Assembly (NCBI GenBank): GCA_917880885.1
Contig: OU862922.1
Location: 992,001-1,056,000, forward strand
Length of the DNA stretch: 64,000 nt
Reading direction: 5' to 3'
Source of the DNA: Limnephilus marmoratus
Lineage: Eukaryota > Arthropoda > Insecta > Trichoptera > Limnephilidae
The position numbers and the translations under genes are program-made. The notes below the pieces were generated by a model. The model was given only the letters and a program-made list of their open reading frames with translations, was not told the DNA's origin and ran no database searches. The number at the start of each line of letters is the position of its first letter. The first letter of the stretch is position 1. This document shows positions 11,953-22,203 of this stretch, piece by piece.

Positions 11953-14900
11953 TTACAGAAAAAACTTATTCAGTTCTAAATTATTTTTTACCCAGATTTT
12001 AACATTTTTTTTAAGTACGTTCGGATTTTGATCCTTGCTGATGGAGTGGGGTATGGAATTGAATAGTTTTGGGGCAATGTAGGTAATGTGTCTTTGGGCC
12101 AGTCTGGTTTTGCAGTGAGGCACTGTGTACACGCACGTGTTATGTCTCTGGCTAGAACGATATGTGTTTTTACTGAAATTGTTAGGACGTGTAAAAATAT
12201 ATTTGAGACATTGGATACAGTAGATCCGCCTTAGTTCTAGTATTTCAGTTTCTTGAAATAACTGATTGGTAGGATACATCTTGGACTTCTGGTACATTAC
12301 CTTAATGATGGACTTTTGAGCAATTTCCAATGGTTTTATATGGTTATTGTATGTTCCTCCCCAGGCGATTATTCCATAGGAAATGGACGAAAGCACCAAT
12401 GCATCATAAACAAGTTTCATGGTTCTTGTATTGACAATATTGCTCATACGTTTGAATATGTAATTTAAGTATCTCAGTTTATTTACAGTTTTTTCTACAT
12501 GGTAAGTCCATTTGAGTTGGCTGTCTATAGTTACACCTAAGTACTTGATATATTTTCCTAATTTTACATCTTCGCAGTTTGTGCATGTCGCAAAGTTACA
12601 ATGAACATTATGGAACTTCAAGTTAAGATTATTTTTAGGGGATGACTTTTGGGAATTATAAAAGGGAATAAAAATAGTTTTATCATAATTTAGGCTAAGA
12701 AGATTTCTATCTAGCCAATCTTTGACTATTGCAATGCATTTGTTGGCTTTACTGATTGTATCTTCCCAAGTTTTACCCTGTACTGTGATTGCAGTGTCAT
12801 CGGCAAAAGAGAGAATTTTACCTGGTATTACAATATTGCAAAGGTCATTGATGTAGATTAGAAAGAGAAGTGGCCCTAAGACAGTTCCTTGAGGAATACC
12901 ATGTTTTGCTAGACCATAAGTGCTTAAGCTTGATCCTATTTTTGTGCGTTGTTGGCGATTTAATATATAGCTTTTTAATAACATGAGACTTTTGTTTTTA
13001 ATTCCAATGTTAAAGATTTTCTTTAATAGAATTCTATGGTTGACTGTGTCGAACGCTTTCTTTAGGTCCAAGAAGATGGTTAGAGATTTAGTGTTAGAGT
13101 CTAGATTAGAATATATGTTTTTGGTTAAACTAAATACAGCGTCGTCGGTGCACAGGTTAGTTCTAAAACCATATTGATTAGCTGAGAGGATTGCCTTGGA
13201 TTCTAAAAAGTTCATAATTTGTCGTTTTAAACACTTTTCGAAGATCTTGGATAATTGTGAAGTTAAAGTTATTGGTCTGTAGTTGTCTGTTTTACATTGG
13301 GATCCGGATTTATGTATTGGAATAATGTGAGCGAGTTTAAAATTATTGGGGTAAATGCTGTGTTTGATGCAGTTATTGAAAATGTGATGTAATGGAATGA
13401 TGATATGTTTTTTAATTGATTTGATGGTGGTATTGCTTATGTTATCTGGGCCATTTGCAGACTTCTCTCTAAGGTTGTCAATTTGTCTTGAGATTTCAAG
13501 TTCTGTTATTTCTTTGAAAGTAGAAAGCTCAGAGGTAGTATCATTAGACTCTGAAAGGTCGGGAGGAATTTGATTCGAGTAAATACTAAGACTCGGGTTA
13601 TTATCTATTAGGGTTGAGGCAATGTTTGTAAAGAAGTGATTGAAATTATTTGCGATGCTCTCAGCGTCTTCAATGGTGGTGTTATTATCAGTAATAATTT
13701 TTTGGGGAACTTTGTCAACCTTTTGATTCCTATTTGAAATTTCATTTATTACGTGCCATGTTTTTTTTGAGTCGTTGTGAGCATTATGTAGTTGTGTAGA
13801 GTAGTATTGTTGTTTTCGTTTTTTTATGATTGTGTTTAGGTAGTTTCTAAATAAAATGTATTCATTCCGTTTGGTGTGGATCTGTGCTTCGTTTTTGGTT
13901 GTGCAATGATTTTCAAGATTTTTGTAGATTTTGAAAAGTTGGTTTCTGTGTTGAATTGAAATTATCAGTCCACGTGTAATCCACGGCTTTATGTGCTTGT
14001 GTTTACTTTTTGGTGGTGTTATTTGTTCTTGACTTTTTAGAATATGTTTTTGAAGTACTTCGTAAAAGGTATTCAAAGTTAAATTTGGGTCATCATTAGA
14101 TAGGACCGCGATCCACGATTCTTCGTTCAGTAAGTTATTTAGAGTTGAGTAGTTGATTTTAGTAATTGTTTTGTTAAAATTATTTGGATCAGCAGAGATG
14201 GGCAAGGTTGGAGTATGGTGGCCGTAGAAGGTAGGATAGTGGTCAGTTATGTCAATTTTTAGTGTAGCGGATTTATATTGGTAATTTTTGTTTGATTTTA
14301 GGAATATATGATCAAGGCATGTATCATTAGGATGATTAGGTCTGGTGGTGTTATTTATGTACGATAGATATCCTGTGGAATGCATAACATTTAGATATTC
14401 GTTCGCGGCCGGATTTAGTAAGGCGTTTTGAATATTTATATTAATATCACCCAAAAAAAATGCAAAATCGAAATGGTTAGAGTTATTGTTTTTAATAAAA
14501 GTTTTAATTTCATGTGTAAACAGGTTTGTAGATAAAGAGGGTGAGCGGTATGCCGTCAAAATTGAGTATTTTTTCCCTTTGGAGGTAAAAGTTGCGTGGG
14601 CAGCATTGGAATATTTGAAGTTTGGGTTTTCTATATTGATGTTGGATATGGAGTGTACATTGTAGAATATGGTTATGCCATCATGAGAGGTATGTCTAGT
14701 CGGAATTGAAAAGGTAGTATAGTTCGGTAAGTTGAACGGAACGCATTCGCGCATTTGTGTTTCAGTGAGTGCTATAAAATCTATTTGGAAGGATAAAGAA
14801 TTTAAAAGGATACAGAAGTCATCAAAATGTTTCCTAATACTTCTAATGTTCATGTTTAGTATGTTGAACGATGTATTGTTGAATAATGTGTTGACATCTT

Positions 14901-14955
14901 CGAAATTTTCACATTCATGAGTTTCAGGGATGGTGTTTTCTTCTGAAGGGGCCAT
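11953..14955 (-). CDS. LINE ORF2: endonuclease and reverse transcriptase
   Basis: The first ATG in the frame is at 14955, 51 bp past the ORF1 stop; it gives a 1000-residue protein with no internal stop. The N-terminus is an AP-like endonuclease (ILNMNIRS, ALTETQM, FLGDININ, and ITDHYPT near its end). The reverse transcriptase follows, with NYRPITLTS, FLDLKKAFDTVNH, GIPQGTVLGPLLF and FADD at the active site, then a C-terminal region without RNase H. It would nick target DNA and prime reverse transcription of the element RNA. The layout fits the CR1/Jockey group; the exact clade is uncertain. Intactness suggests recent activity. Confidence 0.9.
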   Translation of the reverse strand: MAPSEENTIPETHECENFEDVNTLFNNTSFNILNMNIRSIRKHFDDFCILLNSLSFQIDFIALTETQMRECVPFNLPNYTTFSIPTRHTSHDGITIFYNVHSISNINIENPNFKYSNAAHATFTSKGKKYSILTAYRSPSLSTNLFTHEIKTFIKNNNSNHFDFAFFLGDININIQNALLNPAANEYLNVMHSTGYLSYINNTTRPNHPNDTCLDHIFLKSNKNYQYKSATLKIDITDHYPTFYGHHTPTLPISADPNNFNKTITKINYSTLNNLLNEESWIAVLSNDDPNLTLNTFYEVLQKHILKSQEQITPPKSKHKHIKPWITRGLIISIQHRNQLFKIYKNLENHCTTKNEAQIHTKRNEYILFRNYLNTIIKKRKQQYYSTQLHNAHNDSKKTWHVINEISNRNQKVDKVPQKIITDNNTTIEDAESIANNFNHFFTNIASTLIDNNPSLSIYSNQIPPDLSESNDTTSELSTFKEITELEISRQIDNLREKSANGPDNISNTTIKSIKKHIIIPLHHIFNNCIKHSIYPNNFKLAHIIPIHKSGSQCKTDNYRPITLTSQLSKIFEKCLKRQIMNFLESKAILSANQYGFRTNLCTDDAVFSLTKNIYSNLDSNTKSLTIFLDLKKAFDTVNHRILLKKIFNIGIKNKSLMLLKSYILNRQQRTKIGSSLSTYGLAKHGIPQGTVLGPLLFLIYINDLCNIVIPGKILSFADDTAITVQGKTWEDTISKANKCIAIVKDWLDRNLLSLNYDKTIFIPFYNSQKSSPKNNLNLKFHNVHCNFATCTNCEDVKLGKYIKYLGVTIDSQLKWTYHVEKTVNKLRYLNYIFKRMSNIVNTRTMKLVYDALVLSSISYGIIAWGGTYNNHIKPLEIAQKSIIKVMYQKSKMYPTNQLFQETEILELRRIYCIQCLKYIFTRPNNFSKNTYRSSQRHNTCVYTVPHCKTRLAQRHITYIAPKLFNSIPHSISKDQNPNVLKKNVKIWVKNNLELNKFFL

Positions 14956-15005
14956 TTTTATTGAGTCCGGATGGTCATCTTTGAAGATACAAAAGGGAGT
15001 CCAGG

Positions 15006-15821
15006 TTATTGAAGTGGTATGTCGCTTGCGTCTCTGACATGTATAATTGGAGTATCCTTGTTTTTGCGTAGAAGGACATTGCCGTTCTTCGTCCAAGCAT
15101 ATTGGTAACCCATCGCCTTTGTTGCTCTCGCTAGCCAGAGCAGTTGTTTATTTTGTGGCGTTAACTTTTCGTTAATGTAGATGGGGTTTTCAGAATTGGA
15201 GTGGTTAATGTCTTTGGCGGAGAAATATCCCGCCTTCTTTTTTTGGGAGATGATCCTGTCTTTTGCTTCTTTGGTGGCCATCTTTATTGTTATACATTTT
15301 TTTAGGGCGTTAGTGTAGGAATTTATTATGGTATTGTTTTCAAGTAGGTCTTCACACCCTATTTTTTTAAAGATGCGTACTATCGCGATTTTAGGATTTT
15401 CTTCTTTTTTTGATTCAATTCCATTGATTTCAAGTGATGTATCAAGGGAATTTTGCAGAGATTGATTTACAACATATTTTAAATTTTTATTTTCTTTTTC
15501 GACTTCTTTAATTTTTTTGTGGAGTTTAATTCTCTCCACCTCATAATCGTCGATTTTTAATGAAAGAAAGTCGATGGTCTTGGTAAGTTCGCTCAATTGG
15601 TTCTTGATGTTTTTTATGTCTTTCAATTCAGTAGAGAATTTTTTTTCTATAATTTCTGACATTTCTTTCTTTATGCTGTCAATGTTTTTTTGGTTTTCAA
15701 TACTTTGATTTTCTATTTGAGATATTATTTCTTTTTTTATTACGTCCATTTTTTTTTCTAGGAAATGGATGATTTTGTCTTCATTTTCCAAAGAAGTTGT
15801 CTTGCCTCTGGTGCTTGCCAT
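15006..15821 (-). CDS. LINE ORF1: coiled-coil protein with FP-like C-terminus
   Basis: A 271-residue protein from an ATG. Residues ~10-130 are rich in K, E, I and L in heptad-like spacing (for example LEKKMDVIKKEIISQIE), a long predicted coiled coil. The C-terminal ~100 residues (IYINEKLTPQNKQLLWLARA, YQYAWTKNGNVLLRKN) resemble the C-terminal domain shared by several LINE ORF1 proteins and the baculovirus FP protein family. No zinc knuckle is present. Expected role: trimerising RNA-binding chaperone that packages the element RNA. The ORF2 ATG lies 51 bp downstream. Confidence 0.8.
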   Translation of the reverse strand: MASTRGKTTSLENEDKIIHFLEKKMDVIKKEIISQIENQSIENQKNIDSIKKEMSEIIEKKFSTELKDIKNIKNQLSELTKTIDFLSLKIDDYEVERIKLHKKIKEVEKENKNLKYVVNQSLQNSLDTSLEINGIESKKEENPKIAIVRIFKKIGCEDLLENNTIINSYTNALKKCITIKMATKEAKDRIISQKKKAGYFSAKDINHSNSENPIYINEKLTPQNKQLLWLARATKAMGYQYAWTKNGNVLLRKNKDTPIIHVRDASDIPLQ

Positions 15822-16360
15822 TGTGGATTGGTTAATAGTACTGGAAAGTATTGATAGATGGCGCTAATTGATATTATTAATGTTAGCTTGGTGTTTATGC
15901 TAAGAGATGGCACTGCAGTGTTTTTATAAATCGTTTTTGGTTTTCAATAATAATTTAGAACTTAATTAATGGATTAAATAATTATTAATTTTGAGGGAGC
16001 TCACTTTATTAATGGATTAAATAATAATTAATTTTGAGGGAGTTCACTTTTGTTTCCTTTGGCTTTTTTGTTAGTAATGATTTGACAACTTAACCTCGCA
16101 AAATATCACAGAACCACGGCGATTAACACAAAATTGTGTTTATTTTATTTTTAATCACTTTTTGGGCACTGTATTTAGTCAAAGGATATTGTTAAATTAG
16201 ATATTTTAATTAGAATTTCCCAAATATGACACGTGATGCTTAGTTTTCTATATTTTTATGGGAGCGTAATTTGGACTTCTTCACTGTTTGACGTTTAGGT
16301 ATTTTTTTGATATATTATCAGATTTGACAAATCCTATCAGTTAAAATGGAGCGTGTAGGC

Positions 16361-16973
16361 CAAAGACGTTATATACTGTGGAAGCGGGGTAGAAATCTCA
16401 AAGTGGGAAGCCAAAAGCAAGGCAATTGCACTAGTCTCGATTTCTAGTACTTTAGTACTAAACTGTCACTCGTCGAGTAAGGTCGTGTCTTACCAGTAGG
16501 AAAATTGCATTTAAAAAGCGCCAAAATGCCCTCCCGTGTGATGAGAAAATGTTTCCATTACACGGCAAACAGTAGTAAAAGTGAAGAAATATCATTTATA
16601 TGGACACTCAAATTACTTATTATTATCGATTATTATAAACAATACAATTAATTTTCATGTTTCCCGTCCGACAATTTTGTGTGTCATTAGAGAAAAAACA
16701 CACATTCTTTGATTGTCTTAGGGTACGGCCACACTGAGGCCAACTTCCAACTTAAAACTTTTGGACGATTGTGTAGAAGGGTAGTTTGTGCGTTGGAAGT
16801 TCGAGTTGGAAGTTTGGCTTCGGTGTGGAAGTAGCATTTCTTTTTAATACATGAATAAATTTTGAATTAAAGAAATTACTGAAAACCGCTAAAATCAAAA
16901 GAGTGTTGCTTACTTGCTACATTATTTTGTGAGTATGTGAGACTATGGCAAGTCTATTTATATAACGTCATTG
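16361..16973. mobile_element. 613-bp hAT MITE, uninterrupted reference copy
   Basis: The ends are inverted (CAAAGACGTTATATA / CAATGACGTTATATA) and the flanking octamers GTGTAGGC (16353-16360) and GTGTAGAC (16974-16981) match at 7 of 8. Internal inverted sequence around ACTTCCAACTT and AAGTTCGAGTTGGAAG occurs at about 16740-16820. It encodes nothing. The same family occurs inverted at 30599-52741, where it has been split by several insertions, and this copy supplies the empty sites for them. Confidence 0.85.
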
Positions 16974-17422
16974 GTGTAGACAGCATGTCTACATGTATGT
17001 CTTATGGAATCAGAATGAAATTAATTGTCAGATTGGAGCAATGATAAGAAAGGCATGACATGACTCTTATGACAAATGCTGTGACAAAATGGAGAGTGGA
17101 AACACAATCAAACACACTTCACGTCAATTTTTGGCTCAGTTAGCGTCAAACTCACCCAGAGGTACTACCGTTGGTTGGGGATATTATAATACAAGCCCTT
17201 ACCTTACTCCTGTAACGATTGTGGACACTAAATATAAATATGGTAAAATACAATACATGTGCACACACCAAAATGCAGAAATTGAAATAGAGAACTGAAG
17301 TGGAAAATGCAGTTACAATACTGTGAATACTTCACAAAATACATGTTTTGTCTTCCGTTTTGCACAACTGATAAAACACATGTTAAGTCGCAGCATGTAA
17401 ACCAGCCTTAACACTAAACTGA

Positions 17423-17718
17423 GGGTGATTCTGTATCTTTCACGACAGTGTGTGCGTGTTAAATCGTCCGTAAACGACACATTTTGTCAGTTTTCTAAAA
17501 AGCGGTATTCTGTATCGCGCTAACGAGCTAAATACTGCGCTTGTGTTAAGATACCAACTCTTAAAACAAACATAAAAACAGGCATAGGAAAAGCCATTGA
17601 AAGCCATAGAAAATCACAAAATTTTTAAGGTTGCCTTTTTGATATCTGACAGATTTTGTCATTTTGTCCCAAATGTCTCGAAACGCTGCCATGCAAAAGA
17701 TACAGAACAGAATCATCC
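17423..17718. mobile_element. MITE with GGRTGATTCTGT ends
   Basis: The left end GGGTGATTCTGTATCTTT and the right end (reverse complement GGATGATTCTGTTCTGTATC) are imperfect inverted repeats, and an internal copy of ATTCTGTATCGC occurs at about 17508. There is no ORF. A possible CTGA duplication is too short to be decisive. Confidence 0.45.
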
Positions 17719-17971
17719 TTCTGAACACTTTTTGTTTGCGAAACTTGCTAATGTTATGTATATTACATTGGTACTATATTAAATCTTGGAAATATAGCAC
17801 CATCTTACTTATAAAGCCACAGCGGTGTTAATGGATGAAAGGCTAGCCACAATACAACTCTAATTGATCTGGTAACTTACCCATATCTTTAAATTTAATC
17901 GCACAAGCATGAAAATATATAATATCAAGATGAAATTCACAAGCCACCGGATACATTTTTAGTGTGATTTT

Positions 17972-18457
17972 GGTAAATATTTACAAAATAGGGACAAGCT
18001 TAACATGCACCTTTTAATTTAAAAATACTTAATATCAGTTTTATAATAATGGGAAGTTTATATTTCAGTTTCCGGAAAAAGAAAATAATGCATTTTAGTA
18101 GTTATTTCATTTAAAAAAAAAAACAATTTGACATCTTTTCTTCACGCCATGTTTTGATATAACTGACTACTCTTTTTTTCTTCTTTTAATTAAACCCAAA
18201 CCAAGAACCTATTTTAGGATCACAGGTTAATATTTTAAATTAAATAAGAGAAGAAAAAAATAACCTTAAAACTTTCATGTCAATGACAATGGGGACCAAG
18301 TGAATAATCAATTTTAAATTTGACGAAATAAATATTAAAATTCATTACAATTTTCAAATTCCGGAAACTGAATTACTTCTTACTTCCCATTATTATCTAA
18401 GTGTTTTTGAAATTAAAAGTGCATATTAAGCTTGTCCCTATTTTGTAAATATTTACC
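17972..18457. mobile_element. MITE with ~110-bp inverted ends
   Basis: GGTAAATATTTACAAAATAG at the left and the same sequence inverted at the right begin two arms that stay similar for ~110 bp (shared GGGACAAGCTTAA, ATAATGGGAAGT, CAGTTTCCGGAA). The 486-bp element has no coding potential. Confidence 0.75.
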
Positions 18458-18497
18458 TAATATTATGATATTATGAATACCAATGTCGTTAAGAATA

Positions 18498-19284
18498 CAG
18501 TCGATCCAGCTTCATTAATCTGCTAAATAAGCGGCTGTCCCAAATAAGCGAAAATTAAGGGAGGAAATTTATATATTTTTCTGTATGGTACCTATGTAGG
18601 CATACTCGAGTTCTCTCGAATGTGTTTTAAACTTTCAAATAAAATATTTTATTACCGAAAACGAATTAAGTAGGTACTAACTATGTAGGTACAATATCGT
18701 CACTTGGCGCATAATACCTCCAAAGTAAAAAAAAAAAATTTTTACAGGAGAGTGAAAACACATGAATGGAGACGACCATTTATTTTTATTTACTGTAAAC
18801 AATAAATAAAATTAAGGTACGCCTCAAACGTCATTACATATGTCTGGCAGTGTTGTAGGTAGCTTGAAAACAAGCTAACGGGTCCAAGTGGTTGATAATC
18901 ATTTTTAATATATTTATATTGATTTAAATATTATTTACAGGTTCGCTTTCTTATTCGTGCTGCAAAATTGTTTTTTTTCACTCTCCTCTAAAATATATAT
19001 TTTTTCACATTATTAATTTCTTGTAACCCAATCCCGAAAAATTGGCATACCTTATCTTCTTCACCCGCGCTGCATGCAAGCTGCAAGCATTCCTGTCTAA
19101 AATTTGTTTGCTGAAATACGTTTTGCACCGACTTCAAATCTAATTTGCCCCAATTAAACGAAATGGCATCCCAGATAACCAAAATACATTAGTATCGATT
19201 TCTTTATGGTTCCTGTTCCTTGGATTTTGTCCCAAATAACTAGCGTAACGATAAACTGGTGTACCGATTAGGCGGAATCGACTG
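18498..19284 (-). mobile_element. pogo/Tigger-like element remnant
   Basis: The ends CAGTCGATCCAGC and (reverse complement) CAGTCGATTCCGCC are flanked by TA on both sides (18496-18497, 19285-19286), the Tc1/mariner/pogo target. A minus-strand frame at 18988-19182 includes VQNVFQQTNFRQE, resembling the C-terminal part of Tigger transposases. Most of the transposase is lost. A smaller element with AGGAGAGTGAAAA / inverted ends (about 18745-18987) seems to be inserted inside. Confidence 0.65.
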
Positions 19285-19409
19285 TATTTCCAAGCTGTGA
19301 TATAGTTACCGAGGTAAAGTTTCCGTACTCCACTTACTTCTAAATACGTTGATCAATTGTTGAAATAACTCTTTGTTTCAACTTAATAAATTAGTATAAG
19401 AAATTACTA

Positions 19410-19782
19410 CAGTAGGGCCTCTCTAATCCGGATAGGGAAAAACAAGACCCCTTCCGAATTATCGAGGCGTCCGGATTATAGTATGCAATTTTTGAATAGG
19501 TATAAAACACATTTTTAACTTGGGTTTCATTTGTTAAAGTAAAAATTTAAAGTCAATTTAGACAAGAATATGTACGAGTATGTAGTACAAATGTACATAC
19601 TTTGTCAATTCAAACATGTAAGAAATTTGTGCACTTAATATGAAATTTAAAAAAAAAAAACAAAAAGTTAATTAACGAGTGACAGCAAATGATTGAATAT
19701 TGACACATTGTGACCCGCAAGCACCCGTCCGGATTACAGAGTGCACCGAAGTGACGGGGGTCCGGATTAGCGAGGCTCTACT
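19410..19782. mobile_element. Tigger-like MITE
   Basis: The left end CAGTAGGGCCTCTCTAATCC and the inverted right end (AGTAGAGCCTCGCTAATCCGG) carry the CTAATCCGG signature common in pogo/Tigger-derived MITEs, next to TA dinucleotides (19408-19409, 19783-19784). A secondary TCCGGATTA pair lies just inside each end. It has no ORF. From 19785 to 20555 I see no gene. Confidence 0.7.
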
Positions 19783-20563
19783 TAATATTGGGGGAATGGA
19801 AAAACAAGCACAATAATTGGTGCATATTTAAATTGAGGCGGAACCTTTTGGAAAATGTCAAATCATATAACAAGAAAAAAACATGGAGTCAAAATGGTCA
19901 TAACAGGGAAAATTTTGAACAATGATTGAAAAAGAAAGGAAGGCACCTTTTCCTCCTTCTCATTCGACACAAATAGTTTTTTCTTGTAGTAATTAAATTA
20001 AAACAAAGTGTTATTTAAATAATATGTGCGCATTAACACCTAGCGGACGGCAAGAAATTTCAATAAATAAAAAGATTTTTTTGTTAAAGCCAACACGTAA
20101 ACAATAAACATACATGATAAAGTGGCACTTTCATTTTAATGTTTGAGTAATCCCAGATGAGGTAATATCGAAGACAAATGAATATATAAGGTGGTGCTTG
20201 GCACCGTGCGAAGGAATAATTCTTCAACACTGCTATTGCAGGGCTCCTGCTCCGGCTCCTAGGGGTTAACGAGTAAGCGGAGTATGGAATTTAGATGGTT
20301 ATTAAATAAATTAGACATTAAAACATCATATTGTATCCCGGCACTCAGACAATTAACACTAAGAGTGGGTCATTTAAAAAAATGTTATTTTTAAATTCGA
20401 AAAGCGATAAAAAGGTGCCAAATGGGTTCAAAACGACATGTTTTAAAATTTTTAAAATTTCTAATACGATCTTCTTCCTCCGGAGTCACTTCAAAGTTTT
20501 GAAAATTTTCAATTTAAGGGGTTATTTTTAGTGTATATAAAATTTACTATTAATCCTTTAAAC

Positions 20564-21280
20564 CAGCGTTTCCTAACCTTTTTCAGCCACGGACCAGTAA
20601 TAAAAATACCAGCAATAAATTTCGAACCATTTATTTTAGTACTACAAATACAAAAAAAAAATACATTAAAAATTAACGTACAGCAACACCAACATTCACA
20701 TTAATTATTAACGGTTATTTAATGTGAAGGTTGGTGTTGCTTTTTTGCAGCTAAATTAGTGATATTCTGGTTGATTTTAATACTAAGTTACCTATTACAA
20801 ATCGGATTCCACTTGCAATGTGTTTCTATTTTTGTTTTTAGTTAATACAAGAGCAGAGAATACCTTTTCACAGAGGAATATGGTTGAGAAAAGCAGTAAT
20901 TCAGTGCCTCTTCTGATATTTCCTTATAATCTTTATTTACATTCATCCAAAAACTTGATAAAGAGGATTCTTTGAAATTATGTTTCAAAGCTGCATCACA
21001 AGATATTTCTATTAATTGGTTTTCCTGGGCCGTCGTCAAGCCAGTAATATCAGTAACATCTGTGTTGAAAAAGTTTAATATCCAATTTTTATTTTTGTCG
21101 GGCACTGGAAAATAATCCCGAAACGAAGACGCGTAGCGATAACGAGACTTTAGTTGGCATTTAATTATTATTGTTAAATGGTCCAGAGATGAGACTGCGG
21201 ACCCCCATGCATATATTCGCGGACCCCCGGTTAAGAAACCCCCGGTTAGGGGTCCGCGGACCACAGGTTAAGAACCACTG
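20564..21280 (-). mobile_element. 717-bp hAT element with perfect 8-bp duplication
   Basis: CTTTAAAC occurs exactly at both borders (20556-20563 and 21281-21288). The ends are imperfect inverted repeats: CAGCGTTTCCTAACC at the left and CAGTGGTTCTTAACC (reverse complement) at the right, a hAT-type terminus. It carries the transposase fragment described separately, so it is an internally deleted derivative of an autonomous element. Confidence 0.9.
20835..21170 (-). pseudogene. hAT (ZBED5/SCAND3-like) transposase C-terminal fragment
   Basis: The minus-strand frame includes FRDYFPVPDKNKNWILNFFN, then TAQENQLIEISCDAALKHNF and SLSSFWMNVNKDYKEISEEA. This pattern is typical of the C-terminal dimerisation region of hAT transposases of the group that gave rise to ZBED5, SCAND3 and FAM200 proteins. 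After EALNY a frameshift moves the expected TIFLCEK..FSALV continuation into another frame. Only the C-terminal piece remains, so no active transposase is made. Confidence 0.75.
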
Positions 21281-21288
21281 CTTTAAAC

Positions 21289-22202
21289 CATATTTTTTGT
21301 AATCTTCCATAGCAAATGTTCTATAAATTTACGAAATCATTTACAAAAAGTCCCAAAATTGAGTCTCGCAAAATAATGCCGAAATTTGAGAGTGAGAAGA
21401 ATTTTGCTGGTATTTGAATACACTCACTGCCTTGAGAAATTTTGAAATATATTCATATATATTTTTTTAATAAATAAATCATAATATTCCCTCTATTTTG
21501 TGTTTTATTGAAAAATAGTTAATAGTTAATAATTTTTATGGTTTATCAAACATTTTTTTAAGATTTAACAAGGGTGGGTTTTTCTCTATTATGTGAAATT
21601 TCAAAGTCAATCCGGAGGAAGAAGATGATATCCAAATATTATTAAAAAAATTGGTGATTTTATATCTTCATTTAACACTCTTTTATCACTATTAGACAAA
21701 TAAAAACAAGATTTTTTTTCACCTTAGTGAAGACTGCAGGTATTATAAAATGACACTAGAAGTGAAAATATTCCCGGAATTAATAAGGTACTATGAGGTA
21801 TCTGTTGTATTTATGTTAGAATAACTAAAAACTTGACAAATGAATTTGTAGCAAGAGATTTATATGAGCGTACATTTAATGTACCAACAAATACACCATC
21901 TCAGCTAGTGCATATTAAATCCAATGTGAAAGTGTGCACCGGTTAAATTCATTTAACATATAAATACATACTATAATTTAGTGAGGTCTTTTCATATTCC
22001 ATGGCACCGCCAGTAGCAAGAGATTAAAAGTGCCATCATACCTCGTACCCCGACTACCCCGTGCTCATCATCATAAGCAGTCATTAATAATTGGTTGTGC
22101 AAAAGGAATGCCAGTTAGAAGAGAGAGGAGATGGAATGTCAAGAATCTGGTAGAAAGTCAAAACGAATGCGTGTAAGCTAGTACAATCAGAGACAAACTT
22201 AC
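21289..22202 (-). other. Start of the EHD gene intron (minus strand)
   Basis: The exon ends at 22203 and the intron begins GTAAGT at 22202. No EH-domain exon was recognised anywhere at lower coordinates, so the intron may continue through some or all of the transposon-rich 1-22 kb. In this stretch itself no terminal repeats or genes are evident. Confidence 0.5.
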
Positions 22203-22203
22203 C
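22197..22203 (-). promoter_or_regulatory. Splice donor of the EHD exon
   Basis: The minus strand reads CAAAG|GTAAGT, a strong consensus 5' splice site, at the point where EHD similarity stops. The reading frame continues a few codons into the intron before a stop, which explains the longer open frame seen there. Confidence 0.9.

Larger units (their letters stand above)
11418..16075 (-). mobile_element. CR1/Jockey-group LINE, apparently full length
   Basis: A two-ORF non-LTR retrotransposon on the minus strand ends in an uninterrupted 82-nt A tail (T's at 11418-11499). The 3' UTR holds two ~93-bp tandem units (about 11668-11850) sharing GCATAGTGTCT and CAGTGATCAACATGA. The 5' UTR has two ~43-bp tandem units (about 15969-16052, AATGGATTAAATAA...GAGGGAG). 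The 5' boundary near 16075 is inferred from resumed similarity to the host element's other end. Both ORFs are open, so the copy may be recent and competent. Confidence 0.8.
11396..17408. mobile_element. Harbinger-like DNA element, expanded by a LINE and a hAT
   Basis: A perfect 15-bp terminal inverted repeat, AGGCTGGTTTACATG, stands at 11396-11410 and, inverted, at 17394-17408. Both ends are flanked by TAA (11393-11395, 17409-17411), the 3-bp target typical of PIF/Harbinger elements. Inside are the LINE (11418 to ~16075) and a 613-bp hAT (16361-16973). Without them ~740 bp remain, with no transposase; the open frame at 17089-17298 is unrecognised. Superfamily is inferred from the TAA duplication only. 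Confidence 0.65.
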
